A DNA stretch of 64,000 nt from Pyropia haitanensis (Eukaryota > Rhodophyta > Bangiophyceae > Bangiales > Bangiaceae). The notes beneath the pieces are model-generated. The model searched no databases. It had not been told where the DNA came from and worked only from the letters and a program-made list of their open reading frames with translations. The position numbers were made by a program, and so were the translations under genes. The stretch is taken from the NCBI GenBank assembly GCA_008729055.1, contig SDUX01000003.1, positions 1,426,001 through 1,490,000 of the forward strand. The letters run 5' to 3'. Shown here piece by piece: positions 43,375 to 53,780 of this stretch; positions within the stretch are counted from its first letter, which is position 1, and each line of letters begins with the position of its first letter.

Positions 43375-46300
43375 TCACGGCCCATACTTGCGGCGATGTG
43401 CCGCCTGCGTCTCCTCATCATCGTCCTCGTCCGACGCGTACGCATCACCGTACCGCCAAATGTGCTTGCGGGTGCGGCGACCAACGTCCTCGGCGTCGCG
43501 GTAGCGCTCGGCCAACGCTCGCGTCGACGCATCCTGCCGACGCCAGTTGCGGGCTAGCCCCGCCTGGAGCAGCTGTTCGGCCAGGGTGGCGGTGGGGCCG
43601 CCGCCGCCACCACCGCCGCCGCCGGGCCGCGACGCCGCCGCCGACCGTGCCGGGGAGGGGGCCCCCTTGCCGCCGCTTCGCCTGGACGCTGCCGCGTCGG
43701 CCATGGTGGGGAATGCGTCGTCACCACCATTGACCACAATCGCCGGCGCAGCTGAGCTGCCGCTGCCGCCCGCCCCCGACGAGGAGCCGCCGCCGCTGCC
43801 CGCCCCAGAGTCTCCGTCAGCCAACACCACCGCGTCGCCACCAGCAATGCGAACGCGGCGACCCATGGCCAGCTCTCGCAGTAGCAGTCCCGCGTCGCGG
43901 CCCGCCTCGTGATCTTCCCCTGGCACCATAACCGCGTCCACCGCTGCTACTATAGCCAGCGGGGCCATGGACGCCAGCGGCGTCGCCGCGTTGATCGGCC
44001 GCAGGTCGCGTGGCGCCACCCAGTCCTCGTTGCCATAATCCAGGAAGCACACCCGTGCGGCAGCAGAGGCCCCGTCCGACGCAGATGCTGGCGCCAGCAC
44101 CTTGGCCCGGTACCAGTCGCCGTTCCACTTGGCGGCCAGCACCTCCCCTACGCGCGACGATGTGGCCGGGGTGCCCGCATCCAGCGAGAGTGCCGCCAGG
44201 GCGCCCTCCACGCTGCTCATCTGGCGGGCGGCTGCCTCGGTTTGGACGCACAGCTTACCAGCAAACCCAACGTCCACCACTCGGCCAACCACTGTCGGGC
44301 CCGCGCGGGCGGCGGCAGCCTTGGCTGCCGCCTCCGCAATCTCCGCGGCCGTCGGCTCGTGGTAGCCCTTCCACACGCCCTTGCCGGCCGACTTGGCGGC
44401 GGCGGCCGCGGCAACCAGTGGCCTCGAGTTGGGATCTTCGGCCGGGTAGTAAGCCGGGTGGAGCTTCCCGTAGCCAGCTTCCAACAGCATCTTGGCAGCG
44501 TCCTCGCGGCTCTTGCCGTCAGCAGCGGGCACTAGAAAGGTGCCAAGGAAAGCACCCGTGCGGTCGCACGAGTCGATCAACACATCCACGTCCCGCTGGA
44601 GAAACGTGTCCCGCGAAAAGGCGTGCGCCTCGTCGCCGAGCGGTTCACCGGGCACCGACTCCTTCAGCACGCCACCCGGGCCATACACCCTCCGCGTGGA
44701 AGGCGGGCACGCAACTGCTTTGAGGGCGAGCGTCGCCAGCGCCGAGTCCTTGATGAGCATCACTCGAAAGCGGGAGCCCGTCATGACGTACTCGACAATC
44801 GCTCGCTGCGGCCCAGTGCGCTGCAGGTAGTCGACCATCTCCTTGGCCCTCTTCTTGCCAGCCGGGCCGGTGAGGTCATTGACGCGGCCGCGCCCCGAGG
44901 ATGGCCCGTCAGCCGCGGAAATGGCATCCCGCTTGGCCGTTGCCTCCTTCTCCGCCACTAGATACTCCTCATACGCGCCTGCGCGAGCCTCATCTCCACG
45001 GTGACGAGTGACGGTGGCAAGCCCCTCCTTGATGAGCATCAGACCTACATCTTCGGCGTCCTTGATGTCCCGCCGCAGCGACACAAACATCATGGCGTCG
45101 CTGCGGCCCGCTGCTGGTGGGGCGGCCGCCGGTCCACCGGCGCCACCACCCCCCGGCGGCCCGCCGCCTGGCGCGCCCAGCACCCGCGTGTACTCGACCG
45201 TCACCATCACCCGCCGCCCAATCAGGCGCTTGCGCAGCAGCTCCCGTGCCGCATACGCACCTGGTGCGTCACGCTCAGCGCCGCGGCCCAGCCGAGGAGC
45301 CCGCACCGAGGCCAGCGACAGACGACGAGGCTCAGAGGTCGGCGACCGCTCGTCCTGAATGGCCAGCATGTCCCCAGACACCACCTCCACCACCCGACCC
45401 GCCCACGACTCGGTGCCGCCAGACGGCGCCACCGCACCGGTCGCCGGTGCCACCCAGTCCTTCCACACACCCAAGCGAGCGTTGCGGGCAGTACGCTCCG
45501 CGGCACGCAGGGCGGGTGCCTCAGGAGACTGGTCAAGGCTGTAGCCCATGGTGCGGGCCAGGCCGCGACGGAGGAGTTCCTCGCCCAGGCTCACAGGGTC
45601 GCTGACTGTGCCAAGTAGCATCCCCGACTTGTCAACCCCACCCAGGCTGATCCGAACGTCTCGATGGAGGATACGGGACTCCGTAAACACCTTGGCGTTG
45701 AGCGCAAAGGGCATCGGAATGAGGGCAGGCGGCGCCCCCGTGGGGGCCGCCCCAGGGGGAGCCGAACCCTCGGGGCGCCGAAAGCCGGGACAAATGACGC
45801 CCGCAATCGACACCGTCACCGCGCGATACACGGTCGGGTCTGTCTCGCCGCTCGGCGCGCCATCGTCCTTGATGAGCACCCGCAGGACCGCCCCGTTGAT
45901 GACGTGGTCCACAATCCCATCCAGCGTGGTCCCGCTCACCGACGCTACGTACGCCTCAGCCGCCGATGGGGAACCAAACGGCAAATGAACACGACGGCTC
46001 GGCTGCACGGGCCCCGCACCGGGGGTCTTGTTGTGAATCCCCTGGCCAGCCGACACGGCCGCCTCCTCGGCGGCCATCAGCGCGTCGTAGTCAGCCGCGC
46101 GCTCGTTCTCTGGGTTGTGCCGACGCAGACGCGCCAGGCCCGCCGACACCAACTCCATAGAGACGCCGCCCTTAGAAGACGCCGCTTCCCCGGTGGGCGG
46201 CGGCAGCGACAGGGAACCAAAGAGGCGCCCCTGCAGCGCCGTCACCCGGTAGTCGACACAGAACGACACGGGCTTGCCGACAAGCTTCTTGCGGAGGAGC

Positions 46301-46551
46301 TCACGGGCGGCCCAGGCGCCCGCCTCATCCGGTGGGAAGAAGCCATCATTGTCAGGCGCTGCGCCAGTGGGTGCGCCCGGCCCGTGCGTCTGCGCCAGCT
46401 TAGGCACGGCCAGCGAAGCCAGAGACAGGCGCAGCTCTGGGGGCGGGCCCGTCGCCCCCGGCTGGGGCTTGACCAGCACCACCGTGTCCCCAGAAGGGAC
46501 GGCCTTCACGATGGCCGAGAGAGGGCGGTGCAGCGGCACGTTGGCGGCCAT
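43375..46551 (-). CDS. TSN: Tudor staphylococcal nuclease (Tudor-SN/SND1)
   Basis: A conserved cytoplasmic RNA-binding nuclease and scaffold linked to mRNA stability, splicing and stress granules. One uninterrupted exon encodes 1058 residues, slightly above the family norm. Four SN domains occur in tandem, each opening with a KAVPSGDTVVLV- or VVEVVSGDMLAIQ-like strand and containing the AARELLRKKLVGK helix motif (repeated as AARELLRKRLIGR). The Tudor domain (about residues 795-855) has KWNGDWYRAKV and VCFLDYGNEDWVAPRDLRP, and a split fifth SN domain follows, ending near LEQLLQAGLAR-like sequence. The tail is acidic (SDEDDDEE). The ATG at 46551 (MAANVPLHRPL) is the first in frame; the opening continues upstream without ATG. 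There are no frame breaks, in contrast to several neighbours. It is divergent from eL39. Confidence 0.96.
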   Translation of the reverse strand: MAANVPLHRPLSAIVKAVPSGDTVVLVKPQPGATGPPPELRLSLASLAVPKLAQTHGPGAPTGAAPDNDGFFPPDEAGAWAARELLRKKLVGKPVSFCVDYRVTALQGRLFGSLSLPPPTGEAASSKGGVSMELVSAGLARLRRHNPENERAADYDALMAAEEAAVSAGQGIHNKTPGAGPVQPSRRVHLPFGSPSAAEAYVASVSGTTLDGIVDHVINGAVLRVLIKDDGAPSGETDPTVYRAVTVSIAGVICPGFRRPEGSAPPGAAPTGAPPALIPMPFALNAKVFTESRILHRDVRISLGGVDKSGMLLGTVSDPVSLGEELLRRGLARTMGYSLDQSPEAPALRAAERTARNARLGVWKDWVAPATGAVAPSGGTESWAGRVVEVVSGDMLAIQDERSPTSEPRRLSLASVRAPRLGRGAERDAPGAYAARELLRKRLIGRRVMVTVEYTRVLGAPGGGPPGGGGAGGPAAAPPAAGRSDAMMFVSLRRDIKDAEDVGLMLIKEGLATVTRHRGDEARAGAYEEYLVAEKEATAKRDAISAADGPSSGRGRVNDLTGPAGKKRAKEMVDYLQRTGPQRAIVEYVMTGSRFRVMLIKDSALATLALKAVACPPSTRRVYGPGGVLKESVPGEPLGDEAHAFSRDTFLQRDVDVLIDSCDRTGAFLGTFLVPAADGKSREDAAKMLLEAGYGKLHPAYYPAEDPNSRPLVAAAAAAKSAGKGVWKGYHEPTAAEIAEAAAKAAAARAGPTVVGRVVDVGFAGKLCVQTEAAARQMSSVEGALAALSLDAGTPATSSRVGEVLAAKWNGDWYRAKVLAPASASDGASAAARVCFLDYGNEDWVAPRDLRPINAATPLASMAPLAIVAAVDAVMVPGEDHEAGRDAGLLLRELAMGRRVRIAGGDAVVLADGDSGAGSGGGSSSGAGGSGSSAAPAIVVNGGDDAFPTMADAAASRRSGGKGAPSPARSAAASRPGGGGGGGGGPTATLAEQLLQAGLARNWRRQDASTRALAERYRDAEDVGRRTRKHIWRYGDAYASDEDDDEETQAAHRRKYGP

Positions 46552-47988
46552 GGTAGCGGGCGTGCCAGCGACCAACAAACCCAGCCGCGTTCAGCGGCAC
46601 CAGAGAGACTTGACGGTGCGGCTGACCGTCTGCTCGAATGAAACAATGAGAAGGCGTTGCAGGTAGGAGCAACAAAAGTAAGAGATCCGCCACGCGCGGC
46701 GGCGACGACGATCAACGCCCACGGCCCGCGGGCCGAGGACCAGTGCTGGCAGCACGAATGGGAGAGCCCACCAAAGGGGCAGACACCTACCGGTCCGTGC
46801 GCACCGGGCACAGAGGGTTGCGAACAGCAGTGATCGTTGAACTGGATCTGGCGACGGTACTTGTGCGTGTCACTGTCAGTGCTGACACCACGTTCCAGGG
46901 TTCACACTTCTCACAGCAACTACGTATTCCTTCCCATGTTAAGCGTTTTCGTGACCGTCTTTGTCAATTGGACTCTCGAGTTGGACCCCACAGGGTGGGA
47001 CCCGTCGAGTTGGACCTTGTCAGGTAGGATCCCCTCCATCTCACGAGTTGGGTCCATTCAGTTGCACCCGTCGAGCGGCACGCCATCGGAAAAAGCACTC
47101 GGCGCTGGAGTGGGACTGAATGAGACCACGGCAATGTAGGAGACCAGGCACATCTCGAAGCGCGCAAAAAGTATCTGATCACCATGCTCTGCCATTCCAA
47201 CTCCGGAGCCGCCAGTGCCGCGTGAGTGCCGCGGGCGTCGCAGCGTTGGTAGGGGTGCGCTGACTACGGCGATGCGTGATGTATCTAGACGGACGTTGGG
47301 TGGCCCCACACATTGCCGCCACTTCCCTTCAGATACGTACGTTTATTGAATCGGCGCCTGGTGGGCTAAGGGGGGCGGATCCATCCGCGTTGCCGGCCAG
47401 CCTGCCTGCCCGCCTGTCCGCCGCCGCGGCCGCTACGAGCACCGACTGGAAAGTGCGCGCCGCTGGGGCGGCCGCCCGACGCCGACCGCCGGTCCGCCAT
47501 CTCCCGCCCCTCCACGCCGAGGCGTGAATGGCCGAGGCGAGGTCGAGAGGGCGGAAGCGGCGGCGATCAGAGCGAACAGGAGTGCTCCTGCAGAGTGAAG
47601 GGGTGGTGGCAGACGAGTGAGCACGACAACTGTTGTCGAGGGAAGCAGAGAATTTGGCAGATGGCGGGGTTTCCAATGCTTCAAAGGGAGGTTCTGAAAG
47701 GTCGATGTATTTCCTGTGTACTACGGTAAGTTTTTTCGCTGCGACGAATGCATCGATTCGATCGTTTTTGGGTGCTCTCCAAATAACTGACTCGTGTCCT
47801 TGACAACACGATCGCAGACCTCAATTGCCGTCGACGTGAACGGCGACGGGGGCGCGGAACTGTATCGCCTTCATCGCGCCCGTCACCGTGATACGGTACG
47901 ATCAACTTCGTATCGGTGTGCGGGCGCCCTCTTCCTCCAACACAACGCTGCTTGGCTCGTCGCCCTGTCTGGCGACAACCCAGTCATC
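46552..47988. other. Divergent promoter region, Tudor-SN and eL39
   Basis: 1.4 kb between two divergently transcribed housekeeping genes. It is of lower GC than the coding regions. Around 46965-47080 a degenerate motif (CGAGTTGGACC and variants) recurs about four times. No protein-coding gene is recognised. Confidence 0.5.
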
Positions 47989-48655
47989 ATGGTGCGTCTG
48001 CAAGGTTCACTCTATTTTCTGGTGTCCCGCTGGTGCGGCTCTCGTGGCCTGCCGCTGCGGTGTTCGTTGGCCTTTCTTGGAGGTCGTGGTCCGTGGCGAT
48101 ATTTGTCCGAGCCACAGCCTGCCTCTTTGGACTGCCGCTGTATGCGTGTGCCGCGGCCTGAACCTGTCCCAGTGGCAGCCCAATGCCGTCCGCGTGTGGG
48201 CTTGGTGCCGATCCTGCCGCTTTGCTCTACTCTGTAGACGGGTTCTGGTCGCACGCGGGTATCTGCTCGCTGTGTGACCCGCACCGCTAGACGTGGCCCC
48301 AGTCGACGGTCGTGAACAAGCTGCTGGTGTGATCTGCCACTTCGACCCTGTTGTGCTTCGATGTGTTGATGCTACGTGTTTGTCACCCGTCTAGACATGT
48401 GTCTGACGTTTGCTATCTGCTCCCCTGCCCCTCAATGGCTCCTATTGTTTGTGTCATGCATGGTGCTCGTGTCGCACGTCCGTCCCGAACAACTGGTCAC
48501 AGCCGTCCCACAAGGCCTTGAAGATCAAGGTGAAGCTCGCCCGCAAGGCGAAGCAGAACCGGCCCGTGCCCTACTGGTTCCGGCTGAAGACAGACAGCAA
48601 GATTCGCTACAACGCCAAGCGCCGCCACTGGCGCCGCACCAAGCTGAACTTTTAA
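47989..48655 (+). CDS. RPL39: Ribosomal protein eL39
   Basis: A small basic protein of the large cytosolic subunit, located at the exit tunnel. The second exon (48503-48655) encodes [20 protein letters not shown] and then [20 protein letters not shown] with the terminal [11 protein letters not shown], matching eL39 along its whole length (51 residues with Met). It begins at an acceptor GGTCACAG|CCG, so the initiator Met must come from an upstream exon. The best candidate is ATG 47989-47991, followed directly by the donor GTGCGT, giving a 511-nt intron; an intron just after the ATG is also known in eL39 genes elsewhere. A closer ATG at 48460 would leave an intron of only 40 nt. The ribosomal part is certain; exon 1 is inferred. 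Confidence 0.9.
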
Positions 48656-49494
48656 GCTGTCTGTGCCTTCCTGCGGCGGTGCTGTTGCGCTCTGGGCCCT
48701 GTCTTTTCGCGGCCTACCCGATGGCGCCACGAACGTGCCATATGCGGTCAACGCCGCTCGCGATGCCGTGCTGTTGCGCGGATGGTCCAGAAATGCAGTC
48801 GAGCGAGGCAGAAGGAGAGTATGGCGGCTGGGGCACGAGCGGTGTGGATGGGCGTTGTCTGGCGGGGGATTCATTGCCAGAGGAAATGCGCAGGACATAG
48901 ACATGGCTGTCCTGTCTCTTTTTTTTTTCTTGATCTAGTGCTGGTCACCGTCATGCAACGTGTCTTAGCCGTCCATCTGCTGTTCGGCGTCATGTGCGCC
49001 AGGGGGTGGACGTCCTTTTCAGTGTATCTGGCCTGCCCAGAGAAGAGTCACCTTGATGGCAAGCCAGGCGTCAGTTGGGGGACCTGCCAAGGCAAGCTCA
49101 TCCGTAGGCCGTCCACTTGTATTGACACACAGAGCGATTGCCAGTCGATGTAGCGGACGGCCCTCTTTCTTGCACGGACGCGTCCGTTGCAGTGTTGCTC
49201 TCCGTCTCGGTGAAGAGGTGCAGCCGTCATGACCAACACGCCCGATGCGAATTGGTGAGAGGCCACCCACTGGCCTAGAAAGCGTGTCCGTCCTGACACC
49301 TGGTGGCAGAGCCAGAAGCGCGTGCTGTTTTGGCGCTGCCCTTCTGGCTGTGTGTCGTCCGCAAGCACACGAAAAACGCACCACAGCATAGAAATAGCGA
49401 GGGAACAGCAGAGAGAAAAACGCCATGCAGAAAAGACAGTCCATCAAGAGTAAACAGCACAATGAAAGAACGGGTGGTCACGAGGTGCAAAGAG
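48656..49494. other. Convergent intergenic spacer
   Basis: About 840 bp between eL39 (+) and the PP2C gene (-). A T-rich run (48918-48935) lies about 265 nt after the eL39 stop. No gene is recognised. Confidence 0.5.
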
Positions 49495-51434
49495 TCATCC
49501 TAGCTGCACCACTGGCTCGCCTTGTCGTCCCCGGGCGGAGCCACTGCTCCCCCCGCCCCCTCCGCCGTGTTGCAGAACCACCACCCCCACGGTGATGTCG
49601 TCTACCACGTCCTCCCTGTCCGCCCACAGCCCAGCTGCTTTCCGCACCAGCGCCTCGGCCACCTCCTGGCCGCCTAACCCCTGGTCCCGCATCTCGCCCA
49701 CCAGGTCCACGACCTCCTGGCTGCTCATAAACTCCCACAGCCCGTCGCTGGCCACCACCACAAACGCATCGTCGACGCCTAACCGCACGGCGCTCAGCTC
49801 CACCTCACTGTTGACGCCAATGGAGCGGACAACGTCGTCGCCAAACGCCCGCGACAGCGCCAGCCCCGGCACCCGCGAGTGCGCCAGCCACACCCGGTAT
49901 GGCCCGACGCCGTTGCCGGCCCACGTCTCGACGCGGCCCCCGTTTTGCACAATCCGCTTGCGCTCCGACTCGACCGACGGCTTATGGTCCGTCGACAAGT
50001 CGATGGCCGTATACGCGGCGCCGGGGGTGGCGGACCGGGACGGCTCTCCCCCAGACGAGGAGACATTGGGCCATGGGAGGGTGGCGGAGTGGCCCCCGAC
50101 ACCCGCGAGGGAGGGGTAATCCAGCAGCGCCGAGTGGCCACTCGCCCCAATGGCGGGCGGTGTGCGGCGGCCGAGAACACACCGCGAGTCGCCTACATTG
50201 CCGCAGTACAGGTGCACACCGTGGAGGAGGATGAAGGACGCGGTCGAGCCAGACAGCCGGATGTCAATGTCCGAGTCGGTCGCCAGCCGCCGCGCCGTTG
50301 CCGCGCACGCCTTGCGGATGGCGTCTGGCACGCGCACGCCGCCCGACACGAGCGACGCGCGCAGCGCGTCGGTGAGGGCGTGCGCCACAAAAAACGACAC
50401 CGCCTGGCCATACTGGCCGTGGCCATCAAAAACGCCGACAAAAGCGGTGGTCCCCGCTTCCACGTCGGGCACCGACGGGGAACTGGGCAGGCCGTCTCTC
50501 CTTGGGGAGCCCCGGCCCAGAGTGGACAGGTCGGACGAGGAGGTGTGGAAGGGGATGAGCACCGCAAACGCGTCCTGGTTCTCTTTGCCAGACCGGACGG
50601 GCTCCCAGCCCGTGCGGGACTTGTAGCCAACGTCCAGCCGGATGGGCGCCGACACGGGCTGCCGCTTCACGTGCACGACGCGCCGCTTCTTCCGCTTAGT
50701 CGACGTCGGCGGCAGGAAGTCCGTGCGGTCCGCAATGATGGACAGGCGGCGGCGGAGCTCCGTTACGTGCGACTACGCCGTCGCGCATAGCGGCCCAGAG
50801 CGGGGGGGCACAACACGGGAGGGGCAATGAGCGAGAGGGGGCGCGAGACAACCCGGACCGCCGGGACGAGCACCCCACAAGCCAACAGAGGGAACAAGCA
50901 TACGCAGGGACGGGGCATGTCAGCAGGAGGTCCAACGCAGCACCCCAGGACCGGACAGGGTGCAGGCGGAGCGCATCGGGACACGTAAGAAACAGGATGA
51001 CCCAGCGGGGGGCACCACCCCCTACCGCCGTGGACAGGTCCCCATGGGCAGCATCGGGCCGTCAGCGCCACCGACGGCGGCAGCACGCCACACCCACCAA
51101 CCGCCACCGACCGCCAATCGCCGCTGGCCAGTTGCTGCTGCCCCCCCCCAACCCCCCCCCCCCCCCCACCCCCAGACTGCACCCCCCCCTCCCCCCCTCA
51201 CCCCGCCCCACGCACCTCATTGTGCGCCGACGGCCCCGCGCTAAAGTGGGTCGCCTTGCGGCCACCGCCGCCGCCGCCGCTGCCGCTGCCGCCCCCACCG
51301 CCGCCGCCGCCGCCCCCACCGCCGCCACCGCCGCCACCGCCGCCACCCCCCCCACCGGCACCCCCCCCGTAGCTGCCGCCCCCCCCACTGCCATCACTCG
51401 ACTTGCGGCCAATGCCAAAGCACGCAGACAGCAT
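49495..51434 (-). CDS. PP2C-family protein phosphatase
   Basis: A Mg/Mn-dependent Ser/Thr phosphatase. Two exons (51216-51434 and 49495-50772; intron 443 nt, GAG|GTGCGT to CGTAG|TCG, phase 0) encode 498 residues. Exon 1 starts MLSACFGIGRKSS, with a short hydrophobic start and Cys5, and then has a Gly run of about 25. Exon 2 opens SHVTELRRRLSIIADRTDF and a basic KRKKRR stretch that may be a nuclear localisation signal. All PP2C motifs are present: GKENQDAF, VGVFDGHGQYG, SGSTASFILL, GNVGDSRCVLG, LALSRAFGDD, VVVASDGLWEFMSSQEVVDL and DDITVGVVVL. Metal-binding Asp residues are intact. The exon-1 start is inferred from the splice phase; an initiator inside exon 2 would need a non-ATG codon. The substrate is unknown. 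Confidence 0.92.
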
Positions 51435-53780
51435 CGTGGGCGGCCGCGGCGGCCGCGATGGCGGCGGCGGCGGTGCCCACCGGGGAGGGCGGGCGGGTAG
51501 GCAGGTGGCGGGAGGGGAGGGGGAGCGAAGGAAGGGCGTGGCCGGCCCCAACGGCACCAGTGACACACACGCACACACCCCTCGATCAGCAGCGACAAGC
51601 GACGGCGCACGGTCGTCGTCACCCACTCCCGGCGGCGGTCGCCGACGCGCCAACGCCCCCGCCGGCCCCCACCTGACCCCTCTACCCCCAAGCCGGGGAA
51701 AACCACCCGCCGGAGCGCGGGCGTCCCCACCGACACGCCCAACCCCACGCTCCGTCCCACCACCACCACCGCCTCCCCCCCCCCCGCCCAGTCCCGCCCC
51801 GCCCCGCACCTCCGCGCACCGCTCCGCCCCCGCGCGCGACACGCGCGACCACGCGCCGACGGAGGCAGCCACCGACGCTGACAGCACACGGCTCCACCCA
51901 ATCCCCCACCGTCCCCCCCCCCCCCCACCGCGCCTCACCCCCCCCCCCCCCTCCCCCCCTCACCAGCCACCCCAAAGCTCCCCCCGGCGTTCCCCGTCGC
52001 GTGCACAACAGCAAAAAAAAGAAACGGGAGCGGGGAGAAACGGCCGGTGCGCCGCGCGGGGTGGTGATGGTGGAGGGGAGCGGGGAGAGGGGAGGGGAGG
52101 GCGGCGCACGCCACGCCCACAGCCCTGCGAAGCGGACGCCCGCGGGCCAGAGACACGTGCCGCGGGGGGTGGTGTCGCCGGTGAGGGGGGTGACGGGGCG
52201 GGGCCGCCGCCGTCGCCGCCGCTGGCGTCCCGCCCCCCCACCCCCCGTCCGCCGCCCCGCGGGACGCCACGACCAGCTACGTCACAAGGGGAGGGGGACG
52301 GGGTGGGGGTGGGGGGGAAAGCGCCGCCGCCGCCACCACCCCCGCCGCCGCCGCCGCCGCCGTGAGCGCGCGTCGCAGGCGCGGTCCGCCCGCTCTAGTT
52401 ACCTCCCCGCTCCCCCCCCCGCAGCTGCCGTCGCCGCCGACGCAGCAGCCGCGACGCGACGCGATGGCCCGGTGCTCGCAACGGGAGAAGCGGGGAGGGG
52501 GCGGGGGGAGGGGGGGGGGGGGGGGGGGGGGGGGGGAGCAAAAGCGGCCGCCCGCCGTGCACGGGACCGCGGCCGCGCACCGCGGTCCGCCGCCGGCGAG
52601 GCGCGCGCGCACCCGCGAGAGGGGGGGGGGGGGCGGCGGCAGCCAGGACCAACCACGCGGCGGGCGGGCGGGCGGGCGGGCTGGCGGGCAGGGGGGCGGG
52701 CGGGTGGTCGGGGGCGCGCGCGCGGGGCGGCGGGCGGGCGGGTGAGCGGCCGGGCGGGCGGCCGGGGCGGGTGCGTGCGGCGGCCGCGCCGCGCGCACGG
52801 GGTGCTCACGGGCGTGGGGCGAGACGAGCGGGCGGCGGCGCGGCGGCGGCGCGGCAACGTGGTGAGGGGGAAGCGGGCACACGTCGCGGTGGTCGTGCGT
52901 GTGCGCCCGCCCCGCACTGGCGAGGAGGACCCGACAAGAAACGCACGGGCGCCGCCGTTGAAAACGGCGTCGCGGCCGCCACCCACCTCAGCGGCGGCAG
53001 CCGCCTGAGTCACAGGGGGGAGTCTGCGCGCCACACGGTGCGGGTGGGGGGGGGGGGGGGGGGGGGGCGGGTGCGGGCCAGCAACCCAACGTGGTGGGAT
53101 CCCATGCCAAGCGGCGTTACAGTTTGGACCCCACCCCGCCTCCGCCTCCGCGCCCCACTTGCCCGTGGGGTGGGGACCTCGAGACGGGGCGTGCCACACC
53201 GCCGCCGGCAGGCGCTGACGGCCCCCCACCACCGCGCACGCCTCGGTGGCGCACGGGCGGGGGCGGGGCGAGCCGCTGCCGCCTCGCCCCGCCCCCGCCG
53301 GCCGCCCCTCCCCGCCGCCCCTGCAGTGGGGTCGTGGCGCGCGGCGGTTGCGCGCGCCCGCGGCTGCGGGTGGCGACGCCACCGCATGGAGGAATGGGGT
53401 CTGCCAGTGCGGAGGGGGGCGGATGTGCACACCAATGGACCCCCCCTCTCCCCCCCTCGGCGGGGAAGAGGGGGCTGTCCATGGGTGCGGTGGCGGTTCG
53501 TCACCAACGGATAGACTCGTTTTCTGTTTTGGTACACGCAAGGCCCATACGCGCACGCCTCGCACCCCGGCAGCGCCACCCGGTCACCACAAACGCCCCG
53601 CGGCTCGCTGCATCCACTCGGACAGACAGCAACGGCAAACTCGTCAAGAGATGACAACAAAGAATGACACCACGGGTTGGGGAGAGGGTGCATGGAGCGG
53701 GCAGCCGGGGAAGGAAGGAGTGACCGCCGCTGTCGACGCAGACCGCATTGGCAGCGCGGCCGGCGACAGCCGCGGGGCCC
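51435..53780. other. GC-rich intergenic region with homopolymers
   Basis: 2.3 kb with no recognisable gene. It holds C runs at 51900-51960, a G run of about 30 at 52510-52540, a (CGGG)n microsatellite at about 52658-52710 and a G run at 53045-53070. Many long open frames occur, but all are Arg/Gly/Pro/Ala-rich. The first part must contain the PP2C promoter and the last part the 3' end of the P5A ATPase gene. Confidence 0.45.
52658..52710. repeat. (CGGG)n microsatellite
   Basis: A run of CGGG units, perfect over about 22 bp and degenerate over the rest. It is adjacent to a long G homopolymer. A similar, shorter tract lies at 23636-23652. Confidence 0.7.
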
